Shown here: in pieces, positions 30,348 through 39,066 of the stretch
Layout: each line of letters starts with the position of its first letter
Numbering within the stretch: the stretch's first letter is position 1
Assembly (NCBI RefSeq): GCF_001561995.1
Contig: NZ_LLWC01000024.1
Span: forward strand, 227,745 to 291,744
Length of the DNA stretch: 64,000 nt
Direction of reading: 5' to 3'
From: Polycladidibacter hongkongensis
Lineage (GTDB): Bacteria > Pseudomonadota > Alphaproteobacteria > Rhizobiales > Stappiaceae
Notes under the pieces: model-generated
Told to the model about the DNA's origin: nothing
Seen by the model: only the letters and a program-made list of their open reading frames with translations
Database searches by the model: none
Made by a program: the position numbers and the translations under genes

Positions 30348-31551
30348 GCGTGAGCAGGGCGCCACACAGGGCCCGCTAAAGCTGTTCGTTGTGGTTGGTG
30401 AGGAATCTGGCGATCAATTGGGTGCAGAGCTGGTAAAGGCACTGCGTCCGATGGTGCCGCAGGGAATCGATTTGCAGGGGGTTGGAGGCGAGCGTCTCGA
30501 AGCGCAGGGTCTTACGTCGCTGTTTGACCTTGAAGAAATTGCTGTCATGGGGATTAGCGCGGTTCTGGCGCGGCTGCCGAAAATCGTGAAACGGGTCTAT
30601 CAAACCGTGGATGCGGTGGCGGCGGCGCGGCCCGATGTGCTGCTCATAATTGATAGTCCGGATTTTACCCATAACGTGGCCAAACGGGTGCGCAAGCGGG
30701 CACCGCACATCCCGATTATCGACTATGTTTCGCCCTCGGTATGGGCATGGCGCTCGGGCCGGGCGAAGAAGATGTCTGCCTATGTAGATCACCTGCTGGC
30801 ATTGCTGCCGTTTGAGCCGGCGGCGCACGCGCGCCTTGGTGGGCCGGCAACCACCTATGTTGGACATCCGTTGATCGAGCGCTTGGCGGAGCTGCGCCCG
30901 GCAGAAGGTGAGCGGTCTCGGCTTGGTCAGGGGCAGGACACTTTGCTGGTGCTGCCGGGAAGCCGCGGCAGTGAAGTAACACGCTTACTCGAACCGTTTG
31001 GCGAAACTGTGCGACAAGTCTGCGCCAAGCACGAGGGGCTGCGGGTTGTTGTGCCTGCTGTGAAGGCGCAGGAAGCGCGGATCCGCGAAGGGGTGGCTGC
31101 ATGGGGTGTGCCGGTTGAGATCGTGTGTGGGGAGCAAGCGAAGTTTGCCGCTTTCCGGCGCGCACATGCGGCACTGGCAGCCAGCGGCACTGTGTCGCTA
31201 GAGCTTGCGATTGCAGGTGTGCCAATGGTGGTTGCCTATAAGCTAGATTGGTTCTTCCGACGTCTTAAGTGGCTCAACACCTATATCAAGATCGCGGAGG
31301 TCGACAGCATTGTCCTGCCAAATCTGGTGGCGGGAGAAAACTTCGTGCCGGAGTTCATCGAGGAAGATGCAGCGCCAGATAAACTGGCAGGCGCGCTGTT
31401 GTCGCTGCTGACAGATACTGGGCAGCGCGAGGTCCAACTGGAAGCAATGCAACGACTCGACAGCTGTATGCGACTGCCATCTGGGGATAGTCAGGCGCGA
31501 GCTGCGGCAAATATACTCGTTAAAGTTGCTGGTGTGCAAAATTTCTCCTAG
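30337..31551 (+). CDS. lpxB: Lipid-A-disaccharide synthase
   Basis: LpxB (family GT19) joins lipid X to UDP-2,3-diacylglucosamine to form the lipid A disaccharide at the inner face of the membrane. The 404 residues start VVVGEESGDQLGAELVKAL (about residues 13-31), with YVSPSVWAWRSGRAKKM and LPGSRGSEVTRLLEPF, and the donor-site block AASGTVSLELAIAGVPMVV. It closes the conserved lpx run. The next gene would normally be gltA, but a foreign-looking segment lies between them here. Confidence 0.96.
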   Translation: MATEREQGATQGPLKLFVVVGEESGDQLGAELVKALRPMVPQGIDLQGVGGERLEAQGLTSLFDLEEIAVMGISAVLARLPKIVKRVYQTVDAVAAARPDVLLIIDSPDFTHNVAKRVRKRAPHIPIIDYVSPSVWAWRSGRAKKMSAYVDHLLALLPFEPAAHARLGGPATTYVGHPLIERLAELRPAEGERSRLGQGQDTLLVLPGSRGSEVTRLLEPFGETVRQVCAKHEGLRVVVPAVKAQEARIREGVAAWGVPVEIVCGEQAKFAAFRRAHAALAASGTVSLELAIAGVPMVVAYKLDWFFRRLKWLNTYIKIAEVDSIVLPNLVAGENFVPEFIEEDAAPDKLAGALLSLLTDTGQREVQLEAMQRLDSCMRLPSGDSQARAAANILVKVAGVQNFS

Positions 31552-31582
31552 TCTATCGCTCTAGTGGAATAGGGAGAGTGAT

Positions 31583-31981
31583 TTGAATAAGTTAATTAAA
31601 ATCTTCATTAGCGGGCTACTTATATTAAGTGCATCTGCTGCTGCGGCAGAAACCTATCAGGTTAGGGCGAAAAAAAATCGCGTGACGCCAGTCGATTTTC
31701 TCATGTACTTTAATGTGGATACTTGTGATTACCTTGCGGTTCCGCGTGGGCGGGTCGTAAAAGCGCCAAAACACGGCGAGGTAACCTTAAAAAAGCATCG
31801 GGAAAAGCTAACTGGTCGTCACTACAAAAAATGTGATGGTGCGATTGTTCCCGGGCTGATGGCACTTTACAAGCCCAAAAAGGGCTTCAAGGGGCAAGAC
31901 GAGTTCAAGGTAGAGTACAAGACCCATTACCCCGGAGGGGTGGAGTACGATAGCCGTACATACAGAATCATCGTAAAATAA
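31583..31981 (+). CDS. Small secreted protein of unknown function
   Basis: The 132-residue product has a clear signal peptide (about 1-22, ending SASAAAAET), so it should reach the periplasm or outside. The mature part is basic and beta-rich, with two cysteines (DTCDY and KKCDG) that could form a disulphide. A segment YKPKKGFKGQDEFKVEY resembles the last strands of bacterial Ig-like/cadherin-like domains, which is only a weak hint. The start is TTG at 31583 with AGGGAGAG upstream. It lies 31 bases after lpxB and may be transcribed with it. A bidirectional terminator follows. Confidence 0.7.
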   Translation: MNKLIKIFISGLLILSASAAAAETYQVRAKKNRVTPVDFLMYFNVDTCDYLAVPRGRVVKAPKHGEVTLKKHREKLTGRHYKKCDGAIVPGLMALYKPKKGFKGQDEFKVEYKTHYPGGVEYDSRTYRIIVK

Positions 31982-31983
31982 AT

Positions 31984-32012
31984 AAAGCGCCGCAATCGCG
32001 GCGCTTTTGCTT
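31984..32012. terminator. Bidirectional intrinsic terminator
   Basis: AAAGCGCCGC (31984-31993) pairs with GCGGCGCTTT (31998-32007) around an AATC loop. T-rich bases follow on the plus strand, and A-rich bases precede it, so it can stop both the lpxB-side transcript and the convergent glycosyltransferase operon. Confidence 0.8.
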
Positions 32013-32429
32013 TTATTGGAGCTCAATTATAAATGGTGTGCCCCAAAGGTTTTGCAACTGCTCGATTTGGAGGTTTGCTTCCTCATCGCCCATGTTCGAT
32101 ATTCGCTCAATTCTAAAGCCCGCTTGTTCAAGGCCACAATAATCGATCTTTGAGAAGATGACAGGGATGGTGTTTTTCTCTGCGGCAATCGACGCAAGCT
32201 TGAGTGCAGTGGCATTTATGTTTTCCAGAGGCTTGGAGACCATAAAAGCGATTGCAAGCTGGGTGTCCTGTGCGAACAAGCTTTCAGATGGTGCCATTCC
32301 CTCACTTGCAAGGCAGTTTCCTGCTTCTGGTGCGAGGCGGTTATCAAACGGGGCTAACAGGCTATCAATACTCTGAGGCTGCCTGCCGGAAAGCGTTGAG
32401 AGGATCACAGCATATTCATTGGTGTTCAT
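32013..32429 (-). CDS. Protein of unknown function, last gene of glycosyltransferase cassette
   Basis: This 138-residue cytoplasmic-looking protein has no signal peptide or transmembrane helix. A stretch like IAFMVSKPLENINATAL followed by IPVIFSKIDYCGLEQAGFRI suggests an alternating alpha/beta fold. I do not recognise the family. The ATG at 32429 has GGAG upstream and overlaps the preceding glycosyltransferase gene by 14 bases, so its translation is coupled to that gene. The context suggests a role in the same glycosylation process, but that is inference. Confidence 0.65.
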   Translation of the reverse strand: MNTNEYAVILSTLSGRQPQSIDSLLAPFDNRLAPEAGNCLASEGMAPSESLFAQDTQLAIAFMVSKPLENINATALKLASIAAEKNTIPVIFSKIDYCGLEQAGFRIERISNMGDEEANLQIEQLQNLWGTPFIIELQ

Positions 32430-34464
32430 TGTGAGCTCCACTGATGATTTCGGCAGCTGCCTGATTGCCGCGCTCTGGTAAGTTGAAGGATTGCAGGGCG
32501 GACGTTAAAGAGGCCTGCGTTTGAGGGCACAAGCCCTCGTCAATTTTGTAGGTGAGGCTTTCAAAGTCTGTGGGCTCTACATCTAGCGCAAGGCCAGCTT
32601 CGGAGGCGGTGGTAGCTCTGGCAGCTTGATCATCCATGAAGCTTGCCATCTGCGGCACGAACAGGGTTGGGATGGCATTGTAGAGAACATCGTGAAAGGT
32701 GTTATAGCCAACGGCACTGACCAGCAAGTCGCATGACTTGATCAGCGGAAGTGCATGATGTGTTTTAACGATCTTCGTATTTTGCCAAGTGTAGAGGGCG
32801 GGGTTGACTTGTGCAGTTGGCCAGATAACGACCAAGTGCAGAATGTCGTTTTGTTGTTCGAAGTAAGAACAGAGGGTGTTTAGCTGCGCAGAGCGGTCAG
32901 CAGCGACACCGCCGCCCAGCATGGAGACAACGAGTTTTCTAAACGGCGTTTGAAACTGTTGGGCTAGTCTTGCGCGGATCTGCTGCTGCTGGGAAACATC
33001 CAGCTCCAGATGTTGAGCAATCGGCCCCACTTCGTAAACATGATCACCGGTCGATATGGTTTGGTTGAGCGCGTCCAGAGCCTCTAGAGGCACGATGACT
33101 TTGTTGAATGCTTTTTCCCTATCGAGGGCCACACTGTTGTTCTGTGTGTTTTGCCAAAGTCCCCGCCTGATCCAGATCGCATGAAGCTGTTTCTCGTAGA
33201 TGTTGCGATAGATACTGTCAAAAACATATCCACCATCGAACACCAGTGTGTCGCCCTTGTTAAGATTGGCGGCAATGCGATGATAGTTGACGAGATCGTT
33301 GGCGTAGGGTGTGGCAAGTTGAGCAGAACGGCTCACCAAGGGGACCGTGTCAAAGCCATAGCGGGTCAACATTGGGATGCAGCTTGGAAACGCCGCGAAA
33401 TTGACCATACTTTGTTGATGTAGTTCGCTGGCGACGATTGAGCAGCGCTGTGCATGGCCAAGTCCTACACCATTGGTCGGCACGAAGAGGATCTTTTTTT
33501 CGCCGGTTCTGGATGTGTCCTCTGCCCGTGAGCGTTCTGGCTCGCCGAGCATTGGGGCAAGAACGTTTTGCAGGCTATGTAGATGCGGCTTGATTGCCTG
33601 GCGTGACTTTTCCTGCAATATCTGCAGGGAAGGGAGAATGCTCGTTTGTAGATAACCGGGCAAATGAACAAGATCGTGCGGGCCAACAACGGCTGCTGAG
33701 TCGATTGGAGGCAACTGAGCATTGCTACAATTGATTGTAACGCTCCCGTTGACGAAACTGTTCATGAGTATCGCCTGCGCGATACTATTTTTTTTTGGAG
33801 CTTGACCTACGACAAGGATGCCTTGGGCGCAGGATAGATCAACCGCGCTTAGTTCAGAGTAATGGAAAATCTTTGGCGCATTGCCTAGTAATCCGCGCAG
33901 GCGCTGTTTTCCCTCTCCTGTTGTAATGATCCGCAGGTCAAACTGCTTATCAATGCTCAAAGCCTGTAGTGCCCAGATCTGATTATCCTCGGAGATGTTA
34001 GGGCTTAAAACGCAGAGAGGGACTTTGGTATTCGACAAGTTGTTTAGCGGCGCGCCACAACTGACAGTTGCGCAGTGCTTTGCTTCGCCTGCTGTTACAC
34101 TTGGCAGGTAGGAGACTGTTCGCCCCGTGATTATTGCGTACTTATTCTTAAGGGAGATGTGGCTGTTTACGTCAAGATCTGGTGCGCTGAGAAGGACGTC
34201 TGCGTTATCACAGAGTTTTAGATTGCGAATGCGCTCCGCCCTGTCATCGGCAAGGTGGTTTGCGTTTAAGACAATAAGCGTGTTGGCAGCTTCTTCACCT
34301 GGCTCTTTGTATTTCGACAAGCCATAGGCTTGGGCCTGCAATAGTGGCTCGGTTGCTTCATAGGACACTGAAGGATTATATCCCGCCGCCCGAAGTTGGG
34401 ATAGGCTGAGGAGCTCGTTGGTCAGTGTTTTGTCTGGTTGGGCAAGAATATCGACGAGCAACAT
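32416..34464 (-). CDS. Large glycosyltransferase, apparently two GT-B-like modules
   Basis: The C-terminal half (about residues 322-682) looks like an MGT/MurG-type GT-B enzyme. The acceptor-side loop is VPTNGVGLGHAQR (328-340), and the donor side is LVVSMLGGGVAADRS (511-525) and LLVSAVGYNTFHDVL (580-594), where a nucleotide sugar would bind. The N-terminal part (1-310) has its own alpha/beta pattern, and FDLRIITTGEGKQRLRGLLG (175-194) resembles the C-terminal lobe of GT4 enzymes. The product could therefore carry two transferase modules, or one active and one binding module. No membrane segment is seen. It is coupled by TAATG to the upstream glycosyltransferase gene. Substrate unknown. Confidence 0.75.
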   Translation of the reverse strand: MLLVDILAQPDKTLTNELLSLSQLRAAGYNPSVSYEATEPLLQAQAYGLSKYKEPGEEAANTLIVLNANHLADDRAERIRNLKLCDNADVLLSAPDLDVNSHISLKNKYAIITGRTVSYLPSVTAGEAKHCATVSCGAPLNNLSNTKVPLCVLSPNISEDNQIWALQALSIDKQFDLRIITTGEGKQRLRGLLGNAPKIFHYSELSAVDLSCAQGILVVGQAPKKNSIAQAILMNSFVNGSVTINCSNAQLPPIDSAAVVGPHDLVHLPGYLQTSILPSLQILQEKSRQAIKPHLHSLQNVLAPMLGEPERSRAEDTSRTGEKKILFVPTNGVGLGHAQRCSIVASELHQQSMVNFAAFPSCIPMLTRYGFDTVPLVSRSAQLATPYANDLVNYHRIAANLNKGDTLVFDGGYVFDSIYRNIYEKQLHAIWIRRGLWQNTQNNSVALDREKAFNKVIVPLEALDALNQTISTGDHVYEVGPIAQHLELDVSQQQQIRARLAQQFQTPFRKLVVSMLGGGVAADRSAQLNTLCSYFEQQNDILHLVVIWPTAQVNPALYTWQNTKIVKTHHALPLIKSCDLLVSAVGYNTFHDVLYNAIPTLFVPQMASFMDDQAARATTASEAGLALDVEPTDFESLTYKIDEGLCPQTQASLTSALQSFNLPERGNQAAAEIISGAHNEHQ

Positions 34465-35489
34465 TAGGCTATAACACCGTTTAGTTTTGACAGGAAGGAT
34501 GCATCAGAGAAGTTGTGCAGGTAGCTCTGTGCCTTGATTACTTGCGCTTGATAGGCGCTTGGATTGTTTACATAGTGTTCTATTAACTGATCGACATCAT
34601 CGATTTCGGCACTTGCCACGGTGTTGTTAAATGTCTTAGCCAAGCGGTGCTCTGTGATCACCAGTTTTCCGGCAGCCGTTGCTTCGGCAAGGACACGGCC
34701 GAAGCTTTCTTGCCACATTGGATTGACGTAGTAGATAAAGAAGTCAAATTTTTGCAAGAACTGCGCTACAGCCATTGTGCCGAAGGGAAGTAACTCAACG
34801 TTGCTTTGTTGCTCGAAAGTCTCTCCCAGACTGTCGCTGCCAAGAATTCCACAATACTGCGCATGGGGTGGGAACAGCTTCGCCATCGCTGATGTATTTG
34901 GAAACTTCTCGTGTCCGGGTCGAGAATGTCGGCCTCTACGGTCACTTGGGGATTGGGTAGGGGGAAGCAATTCGAAATGGCATTTATTAAACCAATCGAA
35001 CTTAAGTATTTGCCAGCGCCTATCCAGAAAATGAATAGCGTGCTCAACTCCCTCACGATTTCCTGGAGATATCGGAGCTATGTAATAGTTTTGCGCGATT
35101 GTGGCGCGTTCGATTAGGTGGAAACAGGCGGCGGCATTAAACCCCCAGTCTCCTTGAGGGGTACAGAGGTTCTCGTGACAGATCACAAAAAGGTTTTGGC
35201 AAGCAAAGCGCTGATTAAACGAGCTATCGAATTTTAAAAATACCGGATTGTGCAACACGATATTGCGGCAGCTAAGAGGTCGCTGATTTTCGTACACGGG
35301 CAGTTTGTGGCGTTCGACAGCCTCGAGTACTGCGGGGTTGTCTGGGCGCCCCTTAAACATTGATGCCCGAGTATAGCACACTGCAACGGTATAGTTTTGT
35401 TTGAGGGCGTCTATCTCAGCAGCAAATGCTGTAGAGGTACCCCCGGGAAACCGGGGGTCCACCACCAAAAGAATGTCTTCCTTGAGCAT
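34464..35489 (-). CDS. Glycosyltransferase, GT4-like
   Basis: The 341-residue protein starts DILLVVDPRFPGGTSTAFA, an N-terminal lobe with the glycine loop of GT-B enzymes. In the C-terminal lobe the EX7E element of retaining GT4 enzymes is visible as ESFGRVLAE (261-269), followed by ATAAGKLVITEHRLAKTF. These residues bind the nucleotide-sugar phosphate. It has no signal peptide, so it acts in the cytoplasm. Start and stop share one base with the neighbouring genes (TAATG at both ends), so the cassette is translationally coupled. The acceptor is not known. Confidence 0.78.
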   Translation of the reverse strand: MLKEDILLVVDPRFPGGTSTAFAAEIDALKQNYTVAVCYTRASMFKGRPDNPAVLEAVERHKLPVYENQRPLSCRNIVLHNPVFLKFDSSFNQRFACQNLFVICHENLCTPQGDWGFNAAACFHLIERATIAQNYYIAPISPGNREGVEHAIHFLDRRWQILKFDWFNKCHFELLPPTQSPSDRRGRHSRPGHEKFPNTSAMAKLFPPHAQYCGILGSDSLGETFEQQSNVELLPFGTMAVAQFLQKFDFFIYYVNPMWQESFGRVLAEATAAGKLVITEHRLAKTFNNTVASAEIDDVDQLIEHYVNNPSAYQAQVIKAQSYLHNFSDASFLSKLNGVIA

Positions 35490-35794
35490 TAGTAGATGGC
35501 ATCACTGGAAGAGATATTGTCAACCTTTGGCATTGTAGGGCTAGTGAAACCCAGCGCAGAAAACAACGTTCCACTGCTGCGCTGAAAACCCTTGATAGAT
35601 TTTGCCAGCGGGTCATTGCCCTGAGCGATGCGCGGATTAGCCTCGATAAACGCATTGAGGCCATCAACATCGTTGTTTGCAACCAGTTGTTTTACGGTGT
35701 TTAGCTGTTGCTCAGAAAACGCCGCAGCCGCTGGTGAAGCAAAGGATAGCGCTACCGCTACGGCGGCGAGTTGTTTGGAGAGTTTTGTTTTCAT
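35489..35794 (-). CDS. Small exported protein, first gene of glycosyltransferase cassette
   Basis: This 101-residue product has a classical signal peptide (about 1-25, KLSKQLAAVAVALSF, cleaved after ASPAAAA). The mature part has a helical, Asn-rich segment (LNTVKQLVANNDVDGLNAFI) of ankyrin-like character, then a Ser/Thr-containing tail ending NISSSDAIY. The ATG at 35794 has GAGTG upstream; an in-frame ATG 12 bases earlier lacks a site. The stop overlaps the first glycosyltransferase start (TAATG). It could be the target of that glycosyltransferase pair, which is inference from position only. Confidence 0.65.
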   Translation of the reverse strand: MKTKLSKQLAAVAVALSFASPAAAAFSEQQLNTVKQLVANNDVDGLNAFIEANPRIAQGNDPLAKSIKGFQRSSGTLFSALGFTSPTMPKVDNISSSDAIY

Positions 35795-35933
35795 TGTATC
35801 ACTCATGCAAAATTAGATATTTGCAATAAATGACGCAGAGTAAGTTGATTCTCAATTGTTTTATTAGATTATCAAACAATAATAATAATTAAAAATTTAG
35901 TCTAATGCTCATTGAAAATGACGTTATAAAAAG

Positions 35934-35958
35934 AAGGGCGACCCAGTGGGTCGCCCTT
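35934..35958 (-). terminator. Intrinsic terminator of gltA
   Basis: Eleven-base arms AAGGGCGACCC / GGGTCGCCCTT (35934-35944, 35948-35958) are followed on the minus strand by CTTCTTTTTA. It lies 27 bases after the gltA stop. Confidence 0.8.
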
Positions 35959-35984
35959 GCAATTTGTTGTGATCAGCTAATTGA

Positions 35985-37277
35985 CTAGCTGCGTTGATCA
36001 ATAGGCATGTAGTCGCGCGGTGCGGCGCCGGTGTAGAGCTGGCGTGGGCGACCAATACGCTGGGATGGATCCTCGATCATTTCTTTCCACTGGGCGATCC
36101 AGCCTACAGTTCGTGCCAGTGCGAACAGCACGGTGAACATGCTGGTCGGGAAGCCCAGAGCACGCAGGGTAATGCCGGAGTAGAAATCGATGTTTGGATA
36201 GAGGCGTTTCTCGATGAAGTATTCATCGGACAGGGCAATGCGCTCCAATTCCATGGCAACATCTAGCAGCGGATCGTCTTTGATACCAAGCTCTGCCAGT
36301 ACTTCATGCGTGGTTTTTTGCATGATACGGGCGCGTGGATCATAGTTTTTGTAGACGCGGTGACCAAAACCCATAAGGCGGAACGGGTCACTCTTGTCTT
36401 TGGCGCGGGCGATGTACTCTGGAATGCGATCAACAGAGCCAATTTCGGCCAGCATATTCAGTGCGGCTTCGTTAGCGCCGCCGTGTGCTGGGCCCCACAA
36501 ACAAGCAATGCCAGCGGCAATACAAGCAAACGGGTTGGCGCCGGAGGAACCAGCCAGACGCACTGTGGAGGTGGAGGCGTTCTGCTCATGATCGGCATGC
36601 AAGGTGAAGATGCGGTCCATGGCGCGCGCCAGCACCGGATTGACCTTGTAATCGTCGCAAGGAACGGCGAAGCACATGTGCAGGAAGTTGGAGGCGTAGT
36701 CCAGATCGTTGCGCGGGTAAACGAAAGGCTGACCGACATGGTACTTGTAGGTCATCGCCGCAATGGTTGGTAGCTTGGCGATCATGCGCAGCGAGGCAAC
36801 CATGCGTTGGTGCGGATCGGAAATATCGGTGCTGTCGTGATAGAATGCGGACATGGCGCCCACTGTACCTGTCATCACTGCCATCGGGTGCGCATCGCGG
36901 CGAAAGCCGGAGAAGAGGCTGCGCATTTGTTCGTGGATCATGGTGTGATGGGTGACGCGGAAGTCGAAGTCTTCCTTTTGTGCACGGTTTGGCAGCTCGC
37001 CGTAAAGCAGCAGGTAGCAGGTCTCTAGAAAGTCACCATGGTCTGCCAGCTGTTCAATTGGGTAGCCACGATAGAGCAGGGTGCCTTCGTCGCCATCAAT
37101 AAAGGTAATTTTTGATTCACACGATGCGGTGGAGGTGAAGCCCGGATCGTAGGTAAACTTTCCTGTCTGACCATACAGAGATGCGATGTCGATAACATCT
37201 GGACCTACGGAGCCGCTCCGCACGTTCAGATCCCAAGATTCATCCCCGATTGACAGTTTTGCAGTCTTGTCGCTCAT
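35985..37277 (-). CDS. gltA: Citrate synthase
   Basis: This cytoplasmic enzyme condenses acetyl-CoA and oxaloacetate at the entry of the TCA cycle. The 430 residues match the type II hexameric citrate synthases of Gram-negative bacteria. [17 protein letters not shown] is near residue 60. Active-site histidines lie in the [19 protein letters not shown] and [15 protein letters not shown] blocks, and the catalytic aspartate is in the C-terminal region [16 protein letters not shown] chose the ATG at 37277, which has GAGGGGG upstream, over a TTG nine bases earlier. Confidence 0.97.
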   Translation of the reverse strand: MSDKTAKLSIGDESWDLNVRSGSVGPDVIDIASLYGQTGKFTYDPGFTSTASCESKITFIDGDEGTLLYRGYPIEQLADHGDFLETCYLLLYGELPNRAQKEDFDFRVTHHTMIHEQMRSLFSGFRRDAHPMAVMTGTVGAMSAFYHDSTDISDPHQRMVASLRMIAKLPTIAAMTYKYHVGQPFVYPRNDLDYASNFLHMCFAVPCDDYKVNPVLARAMDRIFTLHADHEQNASTSTVRLAGSSGANPFACIAAGIACLWGPAHGGANEAALNMLAEIGSVDRIPEYIARAKDKSDPFRLMGFGHRVYKNYDPRARIMQKTTHEVLAELGIKDDPLLDVAMELERIALSDEYFIEKRLYPNIDFYSGITLRALGFPTSMFTVLFALARTVGWIAQWKEMIEDPSQRIGRPRQLYTGAAPRDYMPIDQRS

Positions 37278-37451
37278 GTTTGGCAACCCCCTCGTTCTAA
37301 TCCCCGAAAGTGATCGTTCAGATTGTGTACGAATGAATACACGTTACAAAATGACACCACCACCCATTAAGGGAAATTGTCTTGGGGCTTTGCTAGCGCA
37401 TTTGCCTCGATAGGGCAAGTAGATTGGAGGATACGTAGATTCGCCTATGAT

Positions 37452-37485
37452 TGAAAACGCACGGAAAACAGCGTAATCCGTGCGT
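37452..37485 (-). terminator. Intrinsic terminator of gltX
   Basis: ACGCACGGA (37457-37465) pairs with TCCGTGCGT (37477-37485). On the minus strand TTTTC follows. It separates gltX from gltA, which has its own upstream region. Confidence 0.7.
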
Positions 37486-37508
37486 TATTCGTTAGAAACT
37501 AATGGGTT

Positions 37509-38933
37509 TTACCCACAGACGTCGCGCAGGCGGCCCAGTGATTCGTCGCGGCCCAAGCCAACAAGGACATCATAGATACCCGGCGATGTTGTCTTGCCTG
37601 TGAGGGCGGCACGCAAGGGCTGTGCAACTTTACCAAGTTTCAATTCGGCTTGTTCTGCTGTGGCTTTCACGGCGGACTCCGTAGTCTCCATGGTCCATGC
37701 ATCGAGATCTGAGAGATTCTCGGTAAGGCGGGCAAGCACGGCCTTGGCTTCATCACTGAGCAGCTTTTCTGCCTTTGGCTCGATGGAGAGCGGACGGGTT
37801 GCCCAGAGATAGCTTGCACCATCTTTCAATTCGACCAGTGTTTTTGCGCGTTCCTTCAGGGCCGCCATGGATGCAAGCAGTGTATTCTCGTTGTCGCTTT
37901 GTTGGAGCCATTCCAGAATGGGAGCACCGTCTTCAATAGCTGCGAGGAACACTTTGAAGTGCTGCATCAATTCTGGATCATTCGTAGAGCGCATGTAGTG
38001 GCCGTTGACATTGGCCAGCTTCTGGAAATCCATTCGTGATGGCGACTTGCCAATGGCATCAAAATCAAACCACTCCAGCATTTGATCGGTGGAGAAAATT
38101 TCATCATCGCCATGGCTCCATCCCAAGCGGGCGAGATAGTTGCGCATAGCAGCTGGCAAATAGCCCATAGCGCGATAGGCTTCAGCTCCGGTTGCGCCGT
38201 GGCGCTTGGAAAGCTTGGCGCCATCTGGGCCGTGAATAAGTGGAATGTGGGCCATGCTCGGCACGTCCCAGCCAAGAGCCTTGTAAATCAGCACCTGACG
38301 GGCGGAATTGGTGAAGTGATCGTCCCCGCGGATTACGTGGGTGATGCCCATGTCATGATCATCGACCACGACGGCCAGCATATAGGTCGGCGTGCCATCA
38401 GAGCGCAGGAGCACCAGATCGTCAAGATCCTTGTTCGGGAAGGCAACAGTGCCCTGTACTTCGTCGTAGACAGTGGTTTCGCCATCGAACGGTGCCTTCA
38501 GGCGAACGGCAGGGGCAATTCCTTCTGGCGCTTCTGAGGCGTCACGATCACGCCAGCGACCATCGTAGCGCGGTGGGCGCCCTTCTTCTCGCGCCTTTTC
38601 GCGCATCTGGGTGAGTTCTTCAGGTGTGCAGTAGCAGTAATAGGCCTTGCCTGCTGCGACCAGCTCTTCGGCGACCTGTTTGTGGCGCTCAGCGCGGGAA
38701 AATTGCGAGATCGGCTCGCCTTCCCAGTCCAGCCCCAGCCATGTGAGGCCATCAATCAGGGCTTCAACGGCCTCTTGTGTGGAGCGCGCGCGATCGGTGT
38801 CTTCGATACGCAGCAGCATCTTGCCGCCTCGGCCTTTGGCGTAAAGCCAGCTGTAGAGCGCGGTGCGGGCACCGCCGATGTGCAAATAGCCGGTAGGTGA
38901 GGGGGCAAAGCGGGTGACGACTGGTTTGCTCAT
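37509..38933 (-). CDS. gltX: Glutamyl-tRNA synthetase
   Basis: This class I synthetase charges tRNA-Glu. The 474 residues contain the HIGH-type motif as [20 protein letters not shown] (about residues 10-29) and the KMSKS-type motif as [11 protein letters not shown] near residue 240. A C-terminal anticodon-binding domain follows. Alphaproteobacteria often have a second, discriminating paralogue that charges tRNA-Gln for the amidotransferase pathway. Which one this is cannot be told from the sequence here. ATG 38933 is favoured by the conserved start, although the ribosome-binding site is weak. It diverges from comEC. Confidence 0.96.
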   Translation of the reverse strand: MSKPVVTRFAPSPTGYLHIGGARTALYSWLYAKGRGGKMLLRIEDTDRARSTQEAVEALIDGLTWLGLDWEGEPISQFSRAERHKQVAEELVAAGKAYYCYCTPEELTQMREKAREEGRPPRYDGRWRDRDASEAPEGIAPAVRLKAPFDGETTVYDEVQGTVAFPNKDLDDLVLLRSDGTPTYMLAVVVDDHDMGITHVIRGDDHFTNSARQVLIYKALGWDVPSMAHIPLIHGPDGAKLSKRHGATGAEAYRAMGYLPAAMRNYLARLGWSHGDDEIFSTDQMLEWFDFDAIGKSPSRMDFQKLANVNGHYMRSTNDPELMQHFKVFLAAIEDGAPILEWLQQSDNENTLLASMAALKERAKTLVELKDGASYLWATRPLSIEPKAEKLLSDEAKAVLARLTENLSDLDAWTMETTESAVKATAEQAELKLGKVAQPLRAALTGKTTSPGIYDVLVGLGRDESLGRLRDVCG

Positions 38934-39066
38934 GAGTTTTGGCAATCTTTCTGCGTTGATCCTTGAAATACGGCGGACGCCGTTTGTCTAGCAGCTGTGT
39001 AGCATAGAGGAGACGAGTGCCCAAGAGACTAGCGGGCCTAGAACAAGCAAGACAGTGGATCACCCG

